A stretch of 38,542 bases of DNA from Desulfobulbus alkaliphilus (GTDB lineage Bacteria > Desulfobacterota > Desulfobulbia > Desulfobulbales > Desulfobulbaceae): the NCBI RefSeq assembly GCF_016918545.1, contig NZ_JAFFQC010000032.1, forward strand, positions 1-38,542, given 5' to 3'. Positions 7,419 through 15,024 of this stretch are shown in pieces (the first letter of the stretch is position 1; the number at the start of each line of letters is the position of its first letter). The notes beneath the pieces were generated by a model. It searched no databases. It saw nothing but the letters and a program-made list of their open reading frames with translations, and was not told the origin of the DNA. The translations under genes were made by a program, and so were the position numbers.

Positions 7419-8456
7419 ATGGACAATGCTGCGCAGTGGCTGGAGAAAAAGACCTTTCATCACGCCCGATTTGCCGATCTCAAGGATTTGATGCGGCGCA
7501 AAGAGCGGCTGGGGCTCTCCATTTCCCTGTGTATTCCGACCCTCAATGAAGCCGCAACCATTGCCCCTCTGGTGGCGGGGTTGAGCAGGGAATTGCGGGA
7601 TCACTGTCCTCTTCTTGACGAAATTGCGGTAATCGATTCCGGATCCGAAGATCAGACCCTTGAGCTGGCTGCCGAGGCAGGAGCTGAAGTCCATCGAGCC
7701 TTTGATATTCTTCCCGACCTGGGCCGGTACTCCGGCAAGGGTGAAAACCTCTGGAAAGCTCTGTACCTGCTCCGCGGCGACATCCTTGTTTTTCTCGATG
7801 GCGATGTCACCACCGTGCATCCCGGCTATGTTGCCGGCCTGGTTGGTCCGCTTCTGTATCGGCCCGAGGTTGGCTATGTCAAATCTTTTTACGAGCGGAC
7901 CACGGGCCCCTACAGTGGCAGCCTTGCTTCAGAGGGCGGCAGGGTAACGGAAATCCTCATCCGCCCTTTTTTTTCTTTGTATTTTCCGGAACTGACCGCG
8001 ATCATTCAACCCCTGTCCGGAGAATATGCCGCGCGCCGGGAAATTCTCGAGCAATTGTCTTTTCCAGTGGGTTACGGGGTGGAAGCTGCTCATCTCATTG
8101 ATATCCACCACAAGTTCGGCCTGACATGTCTCGCGCAGACCGATCTCGACCAGCGCCATCATCGGAGTCGCAGTACCAGCGAACTTGGCAGGATGGCCTT
8201 TGCCATTCTGCAGGTTTTGCATCGGCGTTTGCAGTTGCGGGGGGTGTTGCGGCAGGGCCCGGAGGTGGAGGAGGTTCTGCGCCAGTTCCAGCAACAGGCA
8301 GGGGAGTACAGACAGGTGGAGTATCGGGTTAAGGAATACGAACGTCCACCCATGCTTGAGGTCGCGGCGTATCGCTTGAAACGGGGGTCGGATTGGTCAC
8401 GCCGCCAGTGTCGATCAATGGCGATGTCCACGGCGAGAGGGGCTTCATGCACATAG
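7419..8456 (+). CDS. gpgS: Glucosyl-3-phosphoglycerate synthase
   Basis: This GT81/GT2-fold glycosyltransferase of about 345 residues joins NDP-glucose and 3-phosphoglycerate, the first step to the compatible solute glucosylglycerate. Visible motifs are SLCIPTLNEAATI (nucleotide-sugar fold start), VIDSGSEDQT, the metal-binding DGD in FLDGDVTTVHPGY, and the GpgS-typical YVKSFYERT, LIRPFF, PLSGEYAARR and GYGVE. ATG 7419 is preceded by GGAGG at 7406-7410 with 8-nt spacing, better than the GTG at 7410. The gene overlaps the next glycosyltransferase by 10 nt, so the two are translationally linked. No gpgP phosphatase gene is adjacent, so dephosphorylation must be done by a product encoded elsewhere. 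Confidence 0.88.
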   Translation: MDNAAQWLEKKTFHHARFADLKDLMRRKERLGLSISLCIPTLNEAATIAPLVAGLSRELRDHCPLLDEIAVIDSGSEDQTLELAAEAGAEVHRAFDILPDLGRYSGKGENLWKALYLLRGDILVFLDGDVTTVHPGYVAGLVGPLLYRPEVGYVKSFYERTTGPYSGSLASEGGRVTEILIRPFFSLYFPELTAIIQPLSGEYAARREILEQLSFPVGYGVEAAHLIDIHHKFGLTCLAQTDLDQRHHRSRSTSELGRMAFAILQVLHRRLQLRGVLRQGPEVEEVLRQFQQQAGEYRQVEYRVKEYERPPMLEVAAYRLKRGSDWSRRQCRSMAMSTARGASCT

Positions 8457-9904
8457 CGCTTGTTCATTATCACCTGCAGAGTGGCGGCGTTACCAGAGTC
8501 ATACTCCATCAACTCAATGCCCTCGGAGCCCACGGGCATCAGGTGGTGGTCCTCACCGGCAGCCCGCCACCAGCTGGTTTTCCGGGTGTTTTCCGGGTTG
8601 TGCCCGGTTTACAGTACGAGTTTGCACGGCCGGCCATCACTCCCGCGGAACTGGCGGCACAGATGTCTGCCGCTGCCCGCGAAGCCTTGGGAAAAGACCC
8701 GGATGTCTGGCACGTACATAATCACAGTCTGGGAAAAAGCCTGGTACTGCCTGGAGCCTTGTCAGTACTGGCCCGCCAGGGAAGGCGGCTGCTGATGCAG
8801 ATCCATGATTTTGCCGAAGACGGCCGTCCCGGTAACTTTCGGGTCATGCTGGCGGAAATGGCCGGAGGAGACCGACAGGCTTTATTCCGGTTGCTGTATC
8901 CACGTGCCGACCATCTCCATTACGCGGTGCTCAATGAGCGCGATTACAGGTTTTTGCAGGCTGCCGGTTTGGATAGGCCGCACCTGCATCTGCTGCCCAA
9001 CCCCATCGATCTGGGACGTACCGGGGAAGGACAGCCCGAAGCAATTCGCTCTGCCGCACCTCTGTGGCTCTATCCGACCCGAGCTATTCGCCGCAAGAAT
9101 CTGGGTGAGTTTCTTCTCTGGTCGGCTCTGGCTCCGCCGGGACAGCGGTTTGCCGTGACCTCGGCGCCGGAGAACCCTGGAGAATGGAAGCGGTATGCCC
9201 GCTGGAAAGATGTCGCCGCCGAGTTGGGTCTACCGCTCCAGTTCGAGGCGGTAGGTCCCGCTGGCCCGGGTTTTGTCGAGTTGTTGCACCGTGCCGAGGC
9301 CGCCATCACCACCAGCGTCGCCGAAGGGTTCGGTATGGCTTTTCTTGAGCCCTGGCATCTGGGGGTGCCGGTTTGCGGTCGTGATCTTCCCGAAATCACA
9401 GCTGGATTCCGAGAGGATGGGATAATTGTACCCTGGAGCTACCAACGACTCGAGGTGCCCCTGTCCTGGCCCGGCGCTGAACAGGTGCGAACCGCTGCCT
9501 GGCGGGGACTGCGTTCGACCCTGGCGGATTACGGCCGTTCCCCTGGGCCGGATGATCTCGAGCGACTGCTGACAGCCTGGATTCATGATGGTCGAGTGGA
9601 TTACGGTCGTTTGCATGAACCCATGCAGGAAGAAATTCTTCGCCGTCTGGCCAAAGATCAGGGACTGGCTGTTGATCTCGATCCCTCGGCACTTCCTGAT
9701 CCTGAGGTACTGCACAGGCCGATGACAGTGAATCGCAGCCTGTTGCGAAGCCGGTACCATCTGGCCGGGTACGGAATGGCAGTGGAACAGGTCTATACAA
9801 GAATCGTTGCTTCGGCATACACATCGCTGGACAGCCTTGATGGTGAGAGCCTGCTTGATTGTTTCCTAGCCCCTGAGCGGCTTTTTTTACTGCGCGTTGA
9901 TTGA
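8447..9904 (+). CDS. GT4-type glycosyltransferase coupled to gpgS
   Basis: This 485-residue GT-B protein starts MHIALVHYHLQSGGVTRVI, a typical donor-independent N-terminal fold with a GG loop. It has the retaining-enzyme EX7E motif, EGFGMAFLE at about residues 293-301, and TRAIRRKNLGEFL in the donor domain. ATG 8447 lies inside the end of gpgS and has GAGAGGGG upstream; a longer frame back to 8393 is unlikely. Because it is coupled to gpgS, it may add a second sugar to glucosyl-3-phosphoglycerate, as MggS does in mannosylglucosylglycerate synthesis. That is inference from context. The C-terminal 130 residues beyond the GT-B core match nothing I know. It converges on the cytochrome b gene with only 29 bp between. 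Confidence 0.75.
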   Translation: MHIALVHYHLQSGGVTRVILHQLNALGAHGHQVVVLTGSPPPAGFPGVFRVVPGLQYEFARPAITPAELAAQMSAAAREALGKDPDVWHVHNHSLGKSLVLPGALSVLARQGRRLLMQIHDFAEDGRPGNFRVMLAEMAGGDRQALFRLLYPRADHLHYAVLNERDYRFLQAAGLDRPHLHLLPNPIDLGRTGEGQPEAIRSAAPLWLYPTRAIRRKNLGEFLLWSALAPPGQRFAVTSAPENPGEWKRYARWKDVAAELGLPLQFEAVGPAGPGFVELLHRAEAAITTSVAEGFGMAFLEPWHLGVPVCGRDLPEITAGFREDGIIVPWSYQRLEVPLSWPGAEQVRTAAWRGLRSTLADYGRSPGPDDLERLLTAWIHDGRVDYGRLHEPMQEEILRRLAKDQGLAVDLDPSALPDPEVLHRPMTVNRSLLRSRYHLAGYGMAVEQVYTRIVASAYTSLDSLDGESLLDCFLAPERLFLLRVD

Positions 9905-9933
9905 GACGGGATAGCTCTTCCTTCCCGGAATGG

Positions 9934-10803
9934 TCAGATCCGCTGGATGCAGATATAGGTGAGAATGGTATAGGCCAGCAGCCAGAGGCCGATGGCCAGC
10001 AGCCAGCGGTTGCGGGCCGGTGCTTTCTTCGGCAACCAGCAGAGCAGGACCATGGGCAGCAGCGGGATAATCACACCGGCGACAAAAGGCGACAGGTAGC
10101 GGAGCAGTTCCTGAAGGCCGAGAAAGAACCAGGGCCCGGCAATGAACAACAGGCCGAACTGTTCCGGTTCAATCGGTGCTGTCCAAACCACTGATACCAC
10201 GATGGTGAGGACAACAAGGATCAGATGATTGTGCCAGTTGGCGGTGTACCGGCGGAGGTGAGGCCAGGCTGCCACCCCTCCCAGCACAACCAGGCCAATG
10301 ACATGGTGGATGTAGACCTTGCGGACCCCGCTGTCGGTGAGGTCGAAGAGCAGATCATTGACTTGTGTGCCAATCAGGGGGATAGCCAGGCAGATGTGCT
10401 CGGCAATGGCACCGGCGGCTTCACCGGTGGCATCGCCGCGGAGTACATAACCGGTAAACAGCAGCAATAAGGCGCAGGGCAGGGTGAGGCAGAGGCGGAC
10501 CCAGGCGCTTCGTTTGTACTCAGCCTCGTTTTTCCACAGGACGGCAGCAAGGTGGACGAGGAGAAGCAGGAAAAAAGCCTGACTGGAGAAGTAGTGCAGA
10601 GCACGCCAGAAGGAACCGTAGGGGATGAGCAGTTCCATGGCGGTCGTGGAGTAGAAAGGGTCGGCAACATCATAGTGCAGACCAACCACGATCCCCGAGA
10701 GGATGGAAATATACAGGCTGATCAGGGCGGCACCGCCCCAGAGGTGATCCCGCAGGGGGTGGAGCAGGGTCTCGATGATTTTTCCGCGGGACAAAGGGAC
10801 CAT
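9934..10803 (-). CDS. Cytochrome b (b6 part fused to a short subunit IV-like tail)
   Basis: The 289-residue membrane protein has the four-helix b6 core with paired haem ligands H70/H84 (HX13H) and H167/H182 (HX14H, the b6 type). It continues into a tail with GPWFFLGLQELLRY at about 223-236, which aligns with the PEWYFLPAYQLLRY region of subunit IV. The glutamate of the quinol-site PEWY is therefore not kept. With the Rieske protein just upstream it should form a two-gene menaquinol-oxidising module in the inner membrane. No cytochrome c1 or f gene is adjacent. Its start overlaps the Rieske stop in a TGATG. It is the last gene of the operon. Confidence 0.85.
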   Translation of the reverse strand: MVPLSRGKIIETLLHPLRDHLWGGAALISLYISILSGIVVGLHYDVADPFYSTTAMELLIPYGSFWRALHYFSSQAFFLLLLVHLAAVLWKNEAEYKRSAWVRLCLTLPCALLLLFTGYVLRGDATGEAAGAIAEHICLAIPLIGTQVNDLLFDLTDSGVRKVYIHHVIGLVVLGGVAAWPHLRRYTANWHNHLILVVLTIVVSVVWTAPIEPEQFGLLFIAGPWFFLGLQELLRYLSPFVAGVIIPLLPMVLLCWLPKKAPARNRWLLAIGLWLLAYTILTYICIQRI

Positions 10804-11258
10804 CAGAGGTGCACCACGAAGGCAGTGACCTGACCTTCGCTATCGACTTTCTGCGTGACCGTAAAGGTGGGCAGGTTTCGTTCCGCCGGTCCGGAAATCC
10901 GCACTCCGTCCGAGGTGAAGCGACTCTGGTGGCAGGGGCATTCGATATATCCCATATCCTGGAGAAAATTGAGTCGACAGCCAAGATGGGTGCAGATACG
11001 GGAAACGGCTTTGGCGCCGCCGTCTTCGGTGGCGAAGAGGATAAAATCATGGCTGGCATGGGTGCCGCTTGCCGGCAAAGGTGCCGGCACGTCCACCAGA
11101 CGGGGTCTTCGGGGCGGTTTGAATCCGGCGAAGCGGAACAGGGGATAGAGAAAAAGGGCCGCTGTTGCGGCCAGGGTCCACTGCACCCATCGTGTCAGGA
11201 AGGTGCGGCGGTTTCTGTCCCCGGGGGAGGTGGGTTTCTGGTGATTCCGATGGTCCAT
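10803..11258 (-). CDS. Rieske 2Fe-2S protein of a cytochrome b complex
   Basis: The 151-residue protein has a twin-arginine type N-terminus (R17R18 followed by TFLT and an apolar helix to about residue 43), used for Tat export and anchoring. The cluster-binding boxes are CTHLGC at 89-94 and CPCHQS at 107-112, with all four ligands present. It passes electrons from quinol at cytochrome b to a periplasmic acceptor. ATG 11258 shares one base with the coaD stop (TGATG), and its own stop overlaps the cytochrome b start in the same way, so all three are translationally coupled. A longer open frame to 11327 lies wholly within coaD and is not needed. Confidence 0.9.
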   Translation of the reverse strand: MDHRNHQKPTSPGDRNRRTFLTRWVQWTLAATAALFLYPLFRFAGFKPPRRPRLVDVPAPLPASGTHASHDFILFATEDGGAKAVSRICTHLGCRLNFLQDMGYIECPCHQSRFTSDGVRISGPAERNLPTFTVTQKVDSEGQVTAFVVHL

Positions 11259-11788
11259 CAGGCAAATTTTTTCTTGAGGGCGCGATCGACGTGGGGAGGC
11301 ACCAGGCCGGCCACATCCCCATGGCAACGGGCCGCATTCTTGATATTGGTGGAGCTGATATAGATCCAGCGGAAACCGGTCATCAGAAAAACCGTCTCCA
11401 CCGAGCGTTCCAGCCTCCTGTTCATCAGAGCCAGCTGGAATTCATAATCAAAATCGGAAAGGGCCCGCAAACCACGAATGATGGCATGGGCTTCTTTTTT
11501 TCGGGCATAATCAACGATCAGACCATCGGTGAATCCCACCTCCACCCGCCCCGAAACAAATCCTCCAAAACAGCCTTCAATAAGTTCACACCGTTCTTCA
11601 AGGGAAAAAAGAGGGATTTTCTGAGGGTTGATGGCGATGGTAATGATGATCCGATCAAACAGGTTGAGGCCTCTTCTGATAATGTCCAGGTGGCCGTTGG
11701 TGATGGGATCAAAGGTGCCCGGATAGAGAGCTGTTCCGGAGGTCTGTCTTCCTGCGCCGGGTACTATGGGATCGACGGGGTTATCCAT
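11258..11788 (-). CDS. coaD: Phosphopantetheine adenylyltransferase
   Basis: CoaD transfers AMP from ATP to 4'-phosphopantetheine, the penultimate step of coenzyme A synthesis. The protein shows YPGTFDPITNGH (nucleotidyltransferase TxGH box), RGLRALSDFDYE (substrate loop) and YISSTNIK (ISSxxxK box). It has 176 residues against the usual 160 or so, owing to an 18-residue N-terminal extension before ALYPGTF; the start at 11788 is therefore not certain. rsmD lies upstream, a common pairing. MITE copy 3 with its target duplication fills most of the 72-bp gap between them. Downstream, its stop codon overlaps the Rieske start, an unusual partner for coaD. Confidence 0.93.
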   Translation of the reverse strand: MDNPVDPIVPGAGRQTSGTALYPGTFDPITNGHLDIIRRGLNLFDRIIITIAINPQKIPLFSLEERCELIEGCFGGFVSGRVEVGFTDGLIVDYARKKEAHAIIRGLRALSDFDYEFQLALMNRRLERSVETVFLMTGFRWIYISSTNIKNAARCHGDVAGLVPPHVDRALKKKFA

Positions 11789-11816
11789 GGTTGTATTTCA
11801 TGACCGATTGCAGTTC

Positions 11817-11873
11817 TTTGAATCCGTGACGGCTGGACTCTTGTTTTAATATATAAACGCTCACAAATTCAGG
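11817..11873 (+). mobile_element. MITE copy 3 (57-bp internal deletion) overlapping the end of rsmD
   Basis: Only the two ends of the element remain: TGAATCCGTGACGGCTGGAC on the left and ACGCTCACAAATTCAGG on the right. It is bracketed by perfect 5-bp direct repeats, AGTTC at 11812-11816 and AGTTC at 11874-11878. The right end encodes, on the minus strand, the last residues (L-N-L) and the TGA stop of rsmD. Confidence 0.85.
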
Positions 11874-12439
11874 AGTTCGTAAAACCACAGGCCGGTTTCT
11901 CCATAACAGCGTTGATTGATGAGCTTGAGGGTGCCGGCCGTGGCCGGCAGTCTGGTGTTGCGGTGTTCCTCGATCACGACCAGAGCACCGGGCGCGAGCA
12001 AAGCAGTTTTTTCCATGTTTGTCAACAGGGGGGCCGCCAGTTTTTTCGTGTACGGTGGATCCATGAACACCAGGTTGAAGGGAGGAATTCCGGACAAGGT
12101 CAGGACCTTTTCCAGCCCCTTGGAGGGCAGGGCCAGATCCTGGCAGAGAAAAGCCGCCTGAGGCTGACGAAAACAGCTGCGAAGGTTTGCTTCGATGAGT
12201 TGGCCTGCCTGTCGGGATTTATCAACAAAAAGAACGAAGGCCGCATCTCTGCTCAGGGCTTCGATCCCCAAAGCGCCGGTGCCGGCGAAAAGATCGAGCA
12301 CGGTACTGCCTGCTGTTCGCTGGGCAAGAATATTAAACAGGGCTTCGCGGACCCGGTCGCTGGTGGGACGAATGTCCGCTTTGCCGCTGGCCGGGGTCAT
12401 CAGTTTCCTGCCCCGGGCGTTGCCGCCGGTGATTCGCAC
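11861..12439 (-). CDS. rsmD: 16S rRNA (guanine966-N2)-methyltransferase
   Basis: The 192-residue SAM-dependent methyltransferase has MRITGGNARGRKL at the start, RPTSDRVREALFNIL, the SAM-binding motif VLDLFAGTGALGIEAL and the catalytic FMDPPY box of N2-guanine methyltransferases. RsmD methylates G966 of 16S rRNA during 30S assembly. The start is GTG at 12439-12437 with AAGGAAG upstream. The last three codons and the TGA lie in the terminal repeat of MITE copy 3, so the original stop was replaced when the element inserted. The pssA stop is 25 nt upstream of this gene, so it is probably in the same transcript. Confidence 0.92.
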   Translation of the reverse strand: MRITGGNARGRKLMTPASGKADIRPTSDRVREALFNILAQRTAGSTVLDLFAGTGALGIEALSRDAAFVLFVDKSRQAGQLIEANLRSCFRQPQAAFLCQDLALPSKGLEKVLTLSGIPPFNLVFMDPPYTKKLAAPLLTNMEKTALLAPGALVVIEEHRNTRLPATAGTLKLINQRCYGETGLWFYELLNL

Positions 12440-12464
12440 CTGCTTCCTTGGAATGAAAAGTTCT

Positions 12465-13217
12465 TCAGGAAGAAGATTTTTCCTGTTTGGCCACTTGCTT
12501 CTTTTTTCTCAGCAGGCGAGCCCTGACAGCAAGAAAAGGCCCGGAGAGCATGTAGGCAAGGGCAACGACAAAAAGGGTGATTGGTGGTTCGGTGGCCAGC
12601 AGGATCAGCAGCAGGATCATGCCGACGATCACGTGAAAACGTTTTTCCCTGGGGATGTTGATATTTTTGAAACTCAGGTATCTGTGATTGGAGACCATCA
12701 GATAGGATAGAAGATAGACCAGGAGCAGCAGGGTGATGTGCTTGACGGTTTCAGTGGTTTTGAAGACCTGGCTGCTGAACATGACCGCGGTGGCGATGAC
12801 GCCGGCCGCCGCCGGACAGGGAAGACCGGTAAAATCATGACCGGGGTTGTTGATGGTCTGGGTATTGAACCGTGCCAGCCGCAGGGTGGTGGTGGCCACA
12901 TAGAGAAAAGCGGCCAGCCAGCCATAACGGCCATATGGGGTCAGGGCCCACAGATAGGCCAGCAGAGCTGGCGCGACCCCAAAAGAGACCATGTCGCACA
13001 GGGAGTCGAGTTCCATGCCGAAGGTCGAGGTGGATCCGGTCATCCGGGCTACCCGGCCATCCAGGCCGTCAAAAACTGCGGCAACCAGAATCGCAATGGC
13101 TGCCGCGAAAAAATAACCGTTGATCGAGGCGATGATGGAGTAAAAACCGCTGAACAGGCTGCAGATGGTCAACAGGCAGGGAATGATGTAAAAACGGTTC
13201 GATTGCGTACTATCCAT
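12465..13217 (-). CDS. pssA: CDP-diacylglycerol-serine O-phosphatidyltransferase
   Basis: This 250-residue integral membrane CDP-alcohol phosphotransferase makes phosphatidylserine from CDP-diacylglycerol and serine. The signature DGLDGRVARMTGSTSTFGME and the following LDSLCD give the DG-AR-G-D-D residues. Six to eight apolar helices follow, then a basic C-terminus (RLLRKKKQ). psd, which decarboxylates the product to phosphatidylethanolamine, lies upstream on the same strand but is separated by a 497-bp gap holding MITE copy 4. A separate promoter for pssA is likely, and a candidate lies at 13339-13367. Confidence 0.93.
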   Translation of the reverse strand: MDSTQSNRFYIIPCLLTICSLFSGFYSIIASINGYFFAAAIAILVAAVFDGLDGRVARMTGSTSTFGMELDSLCDMVSFGVAPALLAYLWALTPYGRYGWLAAFLYVATTTLRLARFNTQTINNPGHDFTGLPCPAAAGVIATAVMFSSQVFKTTETVKHITLLLLVYLLSYLMVSNHRYLSFKNINIPREKRFHVIVGMILLLILLATEPPITLFVVALAYMLSGPFLAVRARLLRKKKQVAKQEKSSS

Positions 13218-13338
13218 GGTTTACTCTTTGTGGGGTCACCGCAGGGGGAGGGTCGCAGTCATCCACTGCAGTGCGATCAGGATCGCGAGAGGAACACCGG
13301 TGCGTGAAGCCGGGGTCGCAAGGGATTGGACTGCAAAT

Positions 13339-13367
13339 ACTATACGGGATGAAGGGGTGTCGGGCAA
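13339..13367 (-). promoter_or_regulatory. Candidate sigma70 promoter for pssA
   Basis: On the minus strand TTGCCC (13367-13362) and TATAGT (13344-13339) are 17 bp apart and point at pssA. The -35 box is weak. It would restore expression of pssA downstream of the MITE insertion. Confidence 0.4.
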
Positions 13368-13424
13368 TCGATTCCTGGATTTTTCGCAACCCTTATCCCG
13401 TGTTCCTGTCGTCCGTATCCACAA

Positions 13425-13643
13425 CCTGAATCCGTGACGGCTGGACGCTTGTTTTGGATATATTTTGCTGTAATCTTATTATAATTTTAGCAGAATCCTT
13501 AAACAGAACCTTCACCAGCCGCCCTGCGGGGCGTCCGTGCGTACGCCATCTTCATTGCCCGTAACCGTCCGATAAAGTTTACTTTAATCGGAACGGTCAC
13601 AGGCAATAAAGCTGACGCACGGACGAACGCTCACGGATCCAGG
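13425..13643 (+). mobile_element. MITE copy 4 (long form, 219 bp)
   Basis: It starts CCTGAATCCGTGACGGCTGG and ends CGCTCACGGATCCAGG. It is bracketed by perfect 5-bp direct repeats CACAA (13420-13424 and 13644-13648). The extra module at 13533-13624 is an imperfect 92-bp palindrome whose arms start GTCCGTGCG and end CGCACGGAC. Confidence 0.9.
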
Positions 13644-13714
13644 CACAAGGGAAGCATTGATTCATGGTTCAAGGCACAGGCGGCGACCATCCTGTCCGTG
13701 CTCCCGCTGAACGG

Positions 13715-14383
13715 TCAGGTTTTTTCCTGCCCTTGTCCCTCAGCAACAAATCCCAGTATTGTCTCGCCAGCCCGGACTTTCTCTCCAGTCCGGACCCGAA
13801 TCTGTGCTGTTAACGGCAGATACAGGTCGACCCGGGAGCCGAAGCGGATCAGGCCGAATTTCTGGCCGCCGGCAACCTGGTCTCCTTGTTCCGCCCAGCA
13901 GACAATACGCCGGGCGATGAGACCGGCGAGTTGCACCACGGTGTATTGCAGGCCGGCAGGGGTGGTGATGGTCAGCGCGCAGTATTCGTTGTGGAGTTCG
14001 GCCTTGTCCTTGTCCGCGGCATAAAAGGCCCCTGGAGACAGGATCACCCGGTTGACGGTACCGGTCATGGGAACTCGGTTAACATGGACGTTAAAGACGT
14101 TCATGAAAATGGAAATTTTCATGAGGCGTTGTTGTGAAAAACGATGGTCGTCCACTTCCCGGACCTGGATGACCTTGCCGTCCGCCGGAGAGATGATGGC
14201 CCCCGGGTCCGCGGGAACAACCCGGATCGGGTCGCGGAAAAAGTAGAGGACAAAGGCGGTGAGCAGCAGGCAGAGCAGAACGGGGAGGGTCCAGCCGACC
14301 AGGGCGAAAACCAGGGTGGCAAAACCACTGAAGAGAATAAACGGCACCCCTTCGCTGGCCACGGGAATTTTGGGCTGTTGCAT
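13715..14383 (-). CDS. psd: Phosphatidylserine decarboxylase proenzyme
   Basis: The 222-residue protein is of the short, archaeal-type Psd class. Two N-terminal apolar helices (about 13-47) anchor it to the membrane. They are followed by FFRDP, SPADGKV, MNVFNVHVNRVP and the self-cleavage site FGSR at 181-184. Cleavage between G182 and S183 gives the pyruvoyl-bearing alpha chain. It forms phosphatidylethanolamine from the product of PssA. ATG 14383 has CCAGGA upstream. It follows ilvN by 72 nt, so it can be read from the ilvB promoter. Confidence 0.93.
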   Translation of the reverse strand: MQQPKIPVASEGVPFILFSGFATLVFALVGWTLPVLLCLLLTAFVLYFFRDPIRVVPADPGAIISPADGKVIQVREVDDHRFSQQRLMKISIFMNVFNVHVNRVPMTGTVNRVILSPGAFYAADKDKAELHNEYCALTITTPAGLQYTVVQLAGLIARRIVCWAEQGDQVAGGQKFGLIRFGSRVDLYLPLTAQIRVRTGEKVRAGETILGFVAEGQGQEKT

Positions 14384-14455
14384 GAAAAATCCTGGAGAAA
14401 TGGAGGCCGGACGGGGCGGCGGTGGACCTGCAGGCGCCGCCCGGCGGAGAGCGGG

Positions 14456-14938
14456 TTATTTTTTTGGGGCCCGAATCATGGCAATTTTTCCGGTCCGGAC
14501 GATTTCCCTGATGCCCAAAGGGCGGAGGATATCGATCACCGCTTTGATTTTTGATTCGGAACCGGTGATCTCCAGGGCATAGGAATTGGGGCTGACGTCG
14601 ACGACCTTGCCGCGGAATATATCAATAATCCGCAAAACCTCGGCCCTGGTCGCCGCTTCCGCCTTGACACGGATCAGCGCCATTTCCCGTTCAACAAACT
14701 CACCATCACTGACGTCGGTTACTTTGACAACATCGATCAGTTTGTGGAGCTGCTTGGTAATCTGTTCAATAATGGCTGCCTCGCCCTCGGTGACGACGGT
14801 CAGACAGGAGATTTGAGGATCAAAGGTTTCGGCAACACAAAGGCTCTCTATGTTGAAGCAGCGGCCGCTGAAAAGTCCGGTGACCCGGGAAAGAGCGCCG
14901 GGGCGGTTGCGCAGGAGGACGGAAAGGGTATGTTTCAT
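14456..14938 (-). CDS. ilvN: Acetolactate synthase regulatory (small) subunit
   Basis: The 160-residue protein starts MKHTLSVLLRNRPGALSRVTGLFSGRCFNI in two blocks typical of the N-terminal ACT domain of IlvN/IlvH, which binds valine for feedback control. The C-terminal domain includes YALEITGSESKI and GIREIVRTGKIAMIR. It stimulates IlvB and confers valine sensitivity. Two in-frame ATGs occur at 14944 and 14938; AGGA is 9 nt from the second and only 3 nt from the first, so 14938 is preferred. It follows ilvB by 86 nt. Confidence 0.93.
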   Translation of the reverse strand: MKHTLSVLLRNRPGALSRVTGLFSGRCFNIESLCVAETFDPQISCLTVVTEGEAAIIEQITKQLHKLIDVVKVTDVSDGEFVEREMALIRVKAEAATRAEVLRIIDIFRGKVVDVSPNSYALEITGSESKIKAVIDILRPLGIREIVRTGKIAMIRAPKK

Positions 14939-15024
14939 GATCATTGATCCTGTTGAACACTGGCTGACTGATGAATGGATCCGGTCTAGGGCCGGACGGC
15001 AACGGTTTTCTGATCCTACGCTCT

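Larger units (their letters stand above)
13218..13714. other. psd-pssA intergenic region with MITE copy 4
   Basis: No gene is supported here. MITE copy 4 fills 13425-13643. The pssA-proximal part holds a candidate promoter at 13339-13367. A 62-codon open frame at 13236-13424 (-) has no ribosome binding site and no family resemblance. Confidence 0.6.

Noticed and set aside
9868-9888. Terminator-like hairpin with a T-run at the end of the GT4 gene
   Set aside because: The stem is only 4 bp (AGCC/GGCT) and lies inside the coding sequence.
13236-13424. 62-codon minus-strand frame upstream of pssA
   Set aside because: No ribosome binding site and low-complexity translation; it overlaps a likely promoter.
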